In this document: piece after piece, positions 1 through 5,687 of the stretch
Numbering within the stretch: the first letter of the stretch is position 1
How the letters are laid out: each line of letters opens with the position of its first letter
Source: a bacterium
Lineage (GTDB): Bacteria > Spirochaetota > Spirochaetia > JABEVK01
Reading direction: 5' to 3'
Assembly (NCBI GenBank): GCA_021781625.1
Contig: JAJXWL010000096.1
Span: forward strand, 1-7,157
DNA: 7,157 bases
Translations under genes and position numbers: made by a program
The notes under the pieces: generated by a model
What the model was told of the DNA's origin: nothing
Seen by the model: only the letters and a program-made list of their open reading frames with translations
Databases searched by the model: none

Positions 1-1
1 C

Positions 2-1672
2 TTATTTCTCATTGCCGCGGTTACTGTGCTTTTGTTAAGGAAGTTTTTGATTGACCGGCTCTTAGAGACCTTAGATAAGTTTCAACGAGAAACCGTCAAA
101 ATAGCTTCGGGGGATTATTCCGTGACGCTGGAATACACCCCCTTTCAAGACTTAAATCACGTGTTGGAAGAGCTGGAAGACCTTAGAGAAAAGATTTGGC
201 TCAGAGAACAAGATTTACGGGACTCTGAGTATCGCTTCCGTCGCATGTTTGAAGACGCCCAAATCGGGATTTTGCATACAACTCCAGAAGGAGAGTTGAT
301 TGACTTGAACCAAGCCATGGCCAAAATCTTAGATTTTCCCTCGCCGGCTGAAGTTAAGGGAGCTTATCAAAATGCTCGAGAGTTTTATGTGCGACCTGAA
401 GAGAGGGACTTTCTCTTTGCGAAACTTCTAGCCAGCGAGCACGGAAAGGCCCAAGTCAAGACTCGGTTTTGGACCCGGGGGCATACCTCCATTCGTTCGG
501 TTAACCTGTACTTAAGTCAGGTCTTTGACCCCAAACGCACGGAATTTGTCATTGAAAAATTTTGTGAAGACATCACTGAGGTGGAGGCTGCTGCCGAAGC
601 GATTCGTTTGGCCAATGAAGACTTAGAGATCAAGGTGGAAGAAAGAACCCGACATCTGGAAATTGCCTTAGGGGACCTCAAGGCCGCTCAGGAACAGCTG
701 ATTCAAGCTGAAAAACTAGCCGCCTTAGGTCAGTTGATTTCAGGAATTGCCCATGAAATCAATACCCCACTGGGGGCCATCGCCGCTTCGAATGACAATG
801 TGTTGGCACTGCTGAAAAAGGTTTTAGAGTCGTTGCCTTGGTTGATGCAGGTCTTGTCGCTAGAACAAAGAGCCCTATTTTATCGACTCTACGAAGTGGG
901 GAACCGCGAGATTCTTTTGGTTTCGGGCTCTCAATTACGACAAAAGAAAAAATCTATTTTGGCTTTCCTTGCCAAATTCGGTGTTGAAGCGGACGAGGAA
1001 TTGGCTGACAACTTGGCCGAATTAGGGGTTGAAAACGAGTTGGAGCCATTTTTACCATTGTTACGAGACCCCTTGGGGAAAGACGCCGTACGGATGATCA
1101 ATGAGATGCTCAGTATGGAAAAGTCTTGTGCCATCATCGACCAGGCTTCAGACAAGGCTGCAAAAGTTATTCAAGCCCTCCGAACTTTCAGTCACCAGAA
1201 TCAGGACGAACCCTACCAATCCGTCAACTTAGCTGAAGGGCTTGAAACGGTTTTGACCCTGTTTCAAAATAAGATCAAGTTGGGAGTGGAAGTGGTCAGA
1301 AATTACGGCACGGTGGCTCCTTTGGCGGGTTATCCCGATAAACTCAACCAGGTCTGGACCAACTTAATTGCCAATGCTTTGCAGGCCATGGACTATAAAG
1401 GGCGTCTCGAAGTGACCATTACTAGCGAAGACCATTGGGCTCGTGTCGATGTCATGGATTCTGGTCCAGGAATTTCTCCAGACGTCCAAGAAAAAGTTTT
1501 TGAACCGTTTTTTACAACCAAACGCCCTGGTGAAGGTACTGGCCTGGGGCTGGATATTAGCCGAAAGATCGTCGAAGAACACCAAGGTAAACTGAGTTTT
1601 GTTAGTGAACCAGGCCGAACAGTCTTTACCGTGCGACTTCCGCTTTCTATGACGGAGAATTTGACAGAATGA
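2..1672 (+). CDS. Membrane-bound PAS sensor histidine kinase (5' end outside window)
   Basis: Autophosphorylating sensor kinase of a two-component system, anchored in the inner membrane. The frame is open to the window edge, so the true start lies upstream; residue numbers count from the GTG at 26. The first codons ([12 protein letters not shown]) are the end of a membrane helix. A HAMP-like segment (about 10-60, with ASGDY) follows, then a PAS domain (about 66-185) and a coiled coil (about 186-232). The H-box is [11 protein letters not shown] with the phospho-accepting His243. The ATPase domain has N-box [10 protein letters not shown] (446-455), G1 DSGPGIS (478-484), F-box FEPFFTTK (492-499) and G2 GEGTGLGL (502-509). 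Between His243 and the second helix of the phosphotransfer domain (about 371-391) lie roughly 100 extra residues. From memory, similar inserts occur in cyanobacterial and some other multisensor kinases. No receiver domain is fused, so a separate response regulator is needed; the convergent HD-GYP regulator is the obvious candidate. The sensed signal is unknown. Confidence 0.93.
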   Translation, partial: LFLIAAVTVLLLRKFLIDRLLETLDKFQRETVKIASGDYSVTLEYTPFQDLNHVLEELEDLREKIWLREQDLRDSEYRFRRMFEDAQIGILHTTPEGELIDLNQAMAKILDFPSPAEVKGAYQNAREFYVRPEERDFLFAKLLASEHGKAQVKTRFWTRGHTSIRSVNLYLSQVFDPKRTEFVIEKFCEDITEVEAAAEAIRLANEDLEIKVEERTRHLEIALGDLKAAQEQLIQAEKLAALGQLISGIAHEINTPLGAIAASNDNVLALLKKVLESLPWLMQVLSLEQRALFYRLYEVGNREILLVSGSQLRQKKKSILAFLAKFGVEADEELADNLAELGVENELEPFLPLLRDPLGKDAVRMINEMLSMEKSCAIIDQASDKAAKVIQALRTFSHQNQDEPYQSVNLAEGLETVLTLFQNKIKLGVEVVRNYGTVAPLAGYPDKLNQVWTNLIANALQAMDYKGRLEVTITSEDHWARVDVMDSGPGISPDVQEKVFEPFFTTKRPGEGTGLGLDISRKIVEEHQGKLSFVSEPGRTVFTVRLPLSMTENLTE

Positions 1673-1917
1673 GTCTCGTTAAAGCAAAAAAAATCAGGGG
1701 GGGCCGTTTCCTGAAGACGGCTCGTCCACGGACCAAATACCTGGCTTGCACTTTGAAAAATTTTGATAAAGATGAGCTGAATTGCCCGTACTGCAAGACG
1801 TTACAACCTTCGTCCAGAGAGCCTAGGGGGCTTGGACAACGTTTATTCAAAAAAGCGTTTATTCACAATCGGTACACTCAGTACCTAAGCTGGTTACGGC
1901 TTGTTCAGAGGCGTTGA
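1669..1917 (+). CDS. Doubtful 82-aa basic protein with a CPYC motif, start overlapping the kinase stop
   Basis: I do not recognise this frame. Its ATG shares the ATGA junction with the kinase stop codon, the arrangement expected for translational coupling. A GGAG lies 11 bases upstream (1654-1657), somewhat far for a ribosome site. The product would be 82 residues, rich in Lys and Arg, without a membrane segment or signal peptide. It contains one CPYC (residues 39-42), a pattern seen in redox or metal-binding loops, plus one further Cys upstream (residue 27). Its last 59 bases run antisense into the 3' end of the HD-GYP gene, which argues against it. An intergenic stretch of this size can stay open by chance. 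Treat it as a candidate only. Confidence 0.25.
   Translation: MSLVKAKKIRGGRFLKTARPRTKYLACTLKNFDKDELNCPYCKTLQPSSREPRGLGQRLFKKAFIHNRYTQYLSWLRLVQRR
1703..1721. other. Small hairpin between convergent genes, weak minus-strand terminator candidate
   Basis: GCCGTTT and GAGACGGC-side bases pair into a 7-bp stem (one G-T wobble) around a 5-base loop. Read on the minus strand, downstream of the HD-GYP gene, the stem is followed by nine bases (mostly C) and then eight T residues (1686-1693). A true intrinsic terminator has its T-tract directly after the stem, so the gap makes this weak. No T-tract follows on the plus strand, so it does not explain termination of the kinase transcript. Confidence 0.2.
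1812..1837. other. Bulged inverted repeat between convergent genes
   Basis: GTCCA (1812-1816) pairs with TGGAC (1833-1837), and AGCC (1820-1823) pairs with GGCT (1829-1832), leaving a 3-base bulge and a 5-base loop. It lies between the stops of the kinase and the HD-GYP gene and could mark transcript ends in either direction. Neither side carries a proper T-tract, so calling it a terminator would go beyond the sequence. Confidence 0.2.
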
Positions 1918-2926
1918 TCCGTTCACGGATCTCTTGTAGTTGTGGCAAATGGGCCTGAAACGCTTCAATGACTTGCGGATCAAAATGCGACCCGGAAGCT
2001 TCCAGAATTTTGCCAGAAGCTTCTTCAAAAGGCATAGCGGGTTTATAGACACGTTTGCTAAGAAGGGCGTCAAAAACATCTGCGACAGCGGTAATACGGG
2101 CCTCGAAGGGTATCGCATTCCCTTTTAAGCCGGATTGATACCCTGTGCCATCCCAGCGTTCATGATGGTAGTAGGCGATGTTTCTGGCCATTTCATCAAT
2201 GCCGTCGGCACTGAGGATTTTGTATCCGTACCAAACGTGTTTTTTCATGATTTCAAATTCTTCGGTCGTATAACGGCCGGGTTTGTTCAAAAGCTGGCAA
2301 GCCACTCCAACCTTGCCAATGTCATGAAGCCGTGAATAAATACGAATCCGCGATACGTAGCTTTCGTCCATTCCCAGCTTTTCAGCTAAAAATGCTGCGT
2401 ATTCCGAAACACGAAGAATATGGTAACTGGTGTCTTCGTCATAGCTGAGGTTGGCGGCTTCGAGGGCTGTAATCATGGAAAATGTGAGTTTTTCGATTTT
2501 GAGGTCTTGCTCATGAATGAGCTGAAGTTGGGTAAACTCACGTAAAGCTTGACGTATGGTAAAAACAAACTCCTCTTTTTTCCAAGGTTTGGTGATATAG
2601 CGGTAAAGTTGAGCATTGTTGACGGCCTGCTTAACTCCCTCTAAATCAGAAAAACCAGTTAAGAGGATGGTAAACGCCTCAGGAAATTGAGTTTTGATAC
2701 GCGCCAGGAGTTCGTGTCCTTTCATCCCCGGCATATTTTGGTCAGAGATGATCACTGCCAACCTTTGCTCCGAGCCAGATAGTTCTTCAAGAATCTGGAG
2801 AGCTTCTTCGCCGCTTTCGGCGGTTTCAAGGACACACAAAGTACCAAGACTGTTCCGCAGTTCAATCCGGAGGCTTTGCAAGATGATCGGCTCGTCGTCG
2901 ACACAGAGGATTAGCGGAGCACTCAT
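1859..2926 (-). CDS. Response regulator with receiver and HD-GYP phosphodiesterase domains
   Basis: Cytoplasmic two-component regulator whose output domain belongs to the family that hydrolyses cyclic-di-GMP. The receiver (about 4-125) has the acidic pair D10/D11, phospho-acceptor D62 in SDQNMPGM, T90 and K113 in TKPW. A helical linker (about 125-155) leads to the HD-GYP domain (about 157-340). That domain shows H169, the HD pair in LHDIGK (H201, D202), H230, HHExxDGTGY (H254, H255, D259), DVFDAL (283-288) and HFDP (314-317). All expected metal ligands appear present. One oddity is that the GYP triplet reads GYQ (Q264). At 355 residues it has the usual RpfG-type length with no extra domain. 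The ATG lacks a Shine-Dalgarno sequence and sits just after a promoter -10 element. The C-terminus ends in CTDCE. The gene is convergent with the sensor kinase, its plausible partner. Domain assignment is firm; enzyme activity is inferred. Confidence 0.96.
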   Translation of the reverse strand: MSAPLILCVDDEPIILQSLRIELRNSLGTLCVLETAESGEEALQILEELSGSEQRLAVIISDQNMPGMKGHELLARIKTQFPEAFTILLTGFSDLEGVKQAVNNAQLYRYITKPWKKEEFVFTIRQALREFTQLQLIHEQDLKIEKLTFSMITALEAANLSYDEDTSYHILRVSEYAAFLAEKLGMDESYVSRIRIYSRLHDIGKVGVACQLLNKPGRYTTEEFEIMKKHVWYGYKILSADGIDEMARNIAYYHHERWDGTGYQSGLKGNAIPFEARITAVADVFDALLSKRVYKPAMPFEEASGKILEASGSHFDPQVIEAFQAHLPQLQEIRERINASEQAVTSLGTECTDCE

Positions 2927-2932
2927 ACTTTC

Positions 2933-2961
2933 AGTCTAAGTTGGTAAGCGTCTGACGTCAA
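2933..2961 (-). promoter_or_regulatory. Sigma-70-like promoter of the HD-GYP regulator gene
   Basis: On the minus strand TTGACG (2961-2956, five of six matches to TTGACA) is followed after exactly 17 bases by TAGACT (2938-2933, four of six matches to TATAAT). Only six bases separate the -10 element from the ATG at 2926, so transcription would begin at or next to the start codon. This fits the absence of a ribosome-binding sequence. The -35 element overlaps the palindrome TGACGTCA (2953-2960), a possible but unproven operator. Confidence 0.45.
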
Positions 2962-3051
2962 CAGGATTGGAAAAAGTAGTAGTGGTCAAAACTCTGTGGT
3001 CATGGCATTTTAATGTGGTGCATCTTAAAGAGAAACCGAAGAAGCAATACC

Positions 3052-3954
3052 ATGAAAATGCGTGAATTCTGGGCCATCGTTGAACTTCGTACTAAAACGG
3101 TGAGTCTGACATCCCTGGGACTTGGTCTTATCCTCCTGTTCAAGACGCCTCAGACTGACATTTCCTGGACAGCGGTTGTGTTATTTTCAATGGCACTTTT
3201 TTTGCTAGATATGGGGACTACAGCCTTTAATACTTTTTTTGACTATTGGCGAGGTACTGATCGTCGTGAATTGAACTTTGAGGCCGATAAAGTCCTTCTT
3301 CACCAAGGAACTCCGCCAGGTGCCGCTTTCATCATCGCGTTAGCTTTGTTTGCAGGAGCGGGTTTGCTGGGGGTGGGACTCATCTGGCTCCGCGGTCTTA
3401 CGATGGCTTTCTTTGGGGGACTGGGGATGTTGGTAGGGTTTGCCTATTCCGGGGGGCGTCGACCCTTGAGTGGTTCACCGTGGGGAGAACTTTTTGCCGG
3501 CATTTTTTTGGGTGGCTTGGTGATTAATCTGGTGTATTTTGCCGGAACTGGATTTTTTACCTGGGCGGTGCTGAGGTTGAGTTTGCCTTCAACGGCTATG
3601 GTGGCAGCTCTTTTAGCGGTCAATCACGCTTGTGACCGCGTGACCGATCAACTAGCCGGACGCCGTACCCTGGCCGTTCTCCTCGGTTCCAAGGCTCCTG
3701 GTGCCCCTTTAGTTTTGGGAGTGCTTGCCTGGGGGCTAAGTTTTTTCGTCCTGGGTGCTGGTCTCACCCCGATACCCTTGTTGCTTTTAGTACTGGGCAC
3801 TTTGATCGCTGGTACCGAGGCTTACCGCATGGGACAGCGAGGGTTTTCTCCCCGAAGCAAGGGCCCCCAAATGGGGGCCATGGTCCGTCAGTTAACCTTT
3901 TTTACCCTCACGTATGCCTTGGTATTGGTGTTTCAAGCTCCGGCTTCATACTGA
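3052..3954 (+). CDS. UbiA-superfamily prenyltransferase, MenA-like
   Basis: Integral membrane enzyme expected to move a polyprenyl chain from its diphosphate onto an aromatic acceptor. The closest resemblance is to MenA, which prenylates 1,4-dihydroxy-2-naphthoate in menaquinone synthesis. From the chosen start the protein has 300 residues, the usual MenA length, with about eight or nine hydrophobic helices. The first Mg-diphosphate motif is NTFFDYWRGTD (N60, D64, D70). The second is NHACDRVTD (N191, D195, D199), followed by AGRRTLAVLLG. Between them, YSGGRRPL and WGELFAG resemble the MenA loop between its two motifs. I prefer ATG 3052 because AAGAAG precedes it and the domain begins at once; ATG 3058 is also possible. 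An in-frame ATG at 3013 would add 13 hydrophilic residues and has no ribosome site. No other quinone gene is in view, so the acceptor is uncertain; other UbiA substrates remain possible. Confidence 0.88.
   Translation: MKMREFWAIVELRTKTVSLTSLGLGLILLFKTPQTDISWTAVVLFSMALFLLDMGTTAFNTFFDYWRGTDRRELNFEADKVLLHQGTPPGAAFIIALALFAGAGLLGVGLIWLRGLTMAFFGGLGMLVGFAYSGGRRPLSGSPWGELFAGIFLGGLVINLVYFAGTGFFTWAVLRLSLPSTAMVAALLAVNHACDRVTDQLAGRRTLAVLLGSKAPGAPLVLGVLAWGLSFFVLGAGLTPIPLLLLVLGTLIAGTEAYRMGQRGFSPRSKGPQMGAMVRQLTFFTLTYALVLVFQAPASY
3862..3879. repeat. Perfect 7-bp GC-only inverted repeat inside the prenyltransferase gene
   Basis: GGCCCCC, a 4-base AAAT loop, then GGGGGCC. It lies in the coding sequence about 75 bases before the stop codon and encodes GPQMGA. 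The RNA hairpin would be stable on either strand. A run of six or seven T residues occurs on the plus strand only about 18 bases later, so it does not form a standard terminator. Confidence 0.5.
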
Positions 3955-5687
3955 AGCTTGACCAAATCATAATAAAAGCCTTGAAGCGCCATAAGCTCTT
4001 CATGAGTGCCCCGTTCGGCAACCCGACCTTCATCGAGAACTAAGATCAGATCGGCACTTTGAATGGTCGAAAGCCGGTGGGCGATGACGAGGCTGGTTCG
4101 TCCTTTGAGAAGTTCTGCCAAGGCTTCTTGAATCAGATGTTCTGTCACCGTGTCGACACTGGCGGTTGCCTCATCCAGAATCAGTAAAGCAGGGTCTTGC
4201 GCTAAGGTTCTGGCAAAAGAGATCAATTGACGCTGACCTGCTGATAAATTACTTCCTCCCTCGCTTAAAGGGGTATCATAGCCCTGGGGCAAGGCGTTAA
4301 TAAAATCGTGGGCGTGCACACGGCGACAGACCTCTTCAAGCTCGGAACGGGCTAAGCCACGGCCTAGATCCAAATTTTCAGCGATAGTACCCGAAAACAA
4401 AACCACATCCTGCAAAACACTTTGGACATGACGTCTTAGATTTGCCAAGGAGAATTCACGCAAATCGTGACCGGCGTAGCGGATGGACCCGGCCTCAACG
4501 TCCCATAACCGTGTCAGGAGGTTGGTAAGGGTTGTCTTTCCTGCTCCGGTATACCCGACGACGGCTACCTTTTGACCGGGCTCTAAGCGAAAACTCACTC
4601 CTTTGAGAACTCGTTCATTTTGAAGATAAGAGAACTCGACTTGGTCAAACTCGACAGCACTGGGCGGAAAATCCTCCCAAAGTAAGTTGCCCGTATCGGG
4701 GAGGGAATCACCATCCTCCCACAGTGCCAAAACTCGTTCTGCACCGGCGAGGGCCGACTGCATCAACGTGAAGTTTTCGGCAATATCTCCCACGGGTTGA
4801 TAAAATTTTCCCACTAAATTGATGAAGGCTACCAAGGCTCCCAACGTGACCAAGCCTTGATCGTGAAGGCCAGTGCCGAACCAGATTAAAAAGCCTAGGG
4901 TGGTTGAGTTCAATACGTCGATGAGAGGGCGGAAGATTGCATTCACTTTCATCTCGGACAGGTTAGCTTTAAGCAGTTCCTGGTTAGCTCCTTGAAAGCG
5001 GGACCGCGTTTCGGTTTCACGAGTAAACAGTTGCACCAAGCTCATACCTGATAAGTGTTCTGAAAGAAACGTGGTGACTTGACTGATGCCTGCGCGAACG
5101 CGGCGATTGGCTTTTCGGCTACCCTGACGAAATAACACCGCCAAAACAAGGACCGGAGGCAAGCTGATGACAGTAAAAAGTGCGAGGGACGTGTTGATGA
5201 CAAAAAGCGTAACGACAACCCCTGCCATCATGACAAAATCTTTTAAAAGTGAGGTAAAGAAGGAATTAAAAAAATCGCTGAGGGTGGCAATGTCGCTCGT
5301 CACCGCTGAAACGAGCTGACCGGTGGGTTTATGGTACAACCATGACGAACGTCGACGTTGTAGCCTAGCAAATAGGTCCGTTCTCAGGTCGCGCATGACG
5401 TCTTGAGAGACTTTGGCTAAGTTGTAAACCTGAAAGAAAGACACGGCGAGGTCGATCAAAAGCATCAACAAGATTCCGGCCCCAGCCAGAGTGAGTTTGG
5501 CATTGTTGTGAGCCAGAATGCCTTGATCGATGCCGTTCTGAAGTAAAACAGGAATCGCTAATTCGCTTGCGGTAGCGATGGCCAAGGCGGCCAAAGAGAG
5601 TCCTACCGAAAGACGATAGGGCCGTAAGAAAGTCGCGAGACGAAGGATCAACGTCCAGTCTTTGAGGGGGGCTAAGGGTTTTTTCAT
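3933..5687 (-). CDS. ABC exporter half-transporter, catalytically complete subunit
   Basis: Fusion of a six-helix membrane domain (about residues 15-325) and a nucleotide-binding domain (about 345-580); 584 residues is typical for a bacterial half-transporter. The NBD has aromatic A-loop Y354, Walker A GYTGAGKTT (378-386, K384), Q-loop Q426, signature LSAGQ (481-485), Walker B LLILDE (501-506) with catalytic E506, D-loop SVD and switch H537. The signature departs from LSGGQ. In heterodimeric exporters of the BmrCD and TM287/288 kind, the subunit with the intact Walker B carries the altered signature, as here. Its ATG overlaps the stop of the upstream partner gene (ATGA) and a strong GGAGGA precedes it, so the two are co-transcribed and coupled. 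The 3' end overlaps the prenyltransferase gene by 22 bp on the other strand. The cargo (drug, lipid or peptide) cannot be read from the sequence. Confidence 0.96.
   Translation of the reverse strand: MKKPLAPLKDWTLILRLATFLRPYRLSVGLSLAALAIATASELAIPVLLQNGIDQGILAHNNAKLTLAGAGILLMLLIDLAVSFFQVYNLAKVSQDVMRDLRTDLFARLQRRRSSWLYHKPTGQLVSAVTSDIATLSDFFNSFFTSLLKDFVMMAGVVVTLFVINTSLALFTVISLPPVLVLAVLFRQGSRKANRRVRAGISQVTTFLSEHLSGMSLVQLFTRETETRSRFQGANQELLKANLSEMKVNAIFRPLIDVLNSTTLGFLIWFGTGLHDQGLVTLGALVAFINLVGKFYQPVGDIAENFTLMQSALAGAERVLALWEDGDSLPDTGNLLWEDFPPSAVEFDQVEFSYLQNERVLKGVSFRLEPGQKVAVVGYTGAGKTTLTNLLTRLWDVEAGSIRYAGHDLREFSLANLRRHVQSVLQDVVLFSGTIAENLDLGRGLARSELEEVCRRVHAHDFINALPQGYDTPLSEGGSNLSAGQRQLISFARTLAQDPALLILDEATASVDTVTEHLIQEALAELLKGRTSLVIAHRLSTIQSADLILVLDEGRVAERGTHEELMALQGFYYDLVKLQYEAGA

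Noticed and set aside
1647..1850. Minus-strand 67-codon frame downstream of the HD-GYP gene
   Set aside because: It starts with TTG without a ribosome site, overlaps the kinase end antisense, and its translation has no recognisable motif.
1840..1865. Direct repeat CGTTTATTCA (1840-1849 and 1856-1865) as a possible attachment or insertion target duplication
   Set aside because: The copies are only 16 bases apart with no mobile element between or near them, and the second runs into the HD-GYP stop codon. Chance in an AT-rich junction is enough.
2694..2939. Plus-strand 81-codon frame over the receiver domain
   Set aside because: It is wholly antisense to a conserved receiver domain, as are the frames at 1940-2128 and 2135-2335; they are shadows of the codon pattern of the real gene.
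2953..2960. Palindrome TGACGTCA
   Set aside because: Eight bases occur by chance and the symmetry does not extend further; mentioned only because it overlaps the -35 element.
3013..3051. Upstream ATG at 3013 as the prenyltransferase start
   Set aside because: It has no ribosome site, adds a 13-residue polar tail outside the usual family start, and lies where the best plus-strand -10-like element (TTTAAT, 3009-3014) sits.
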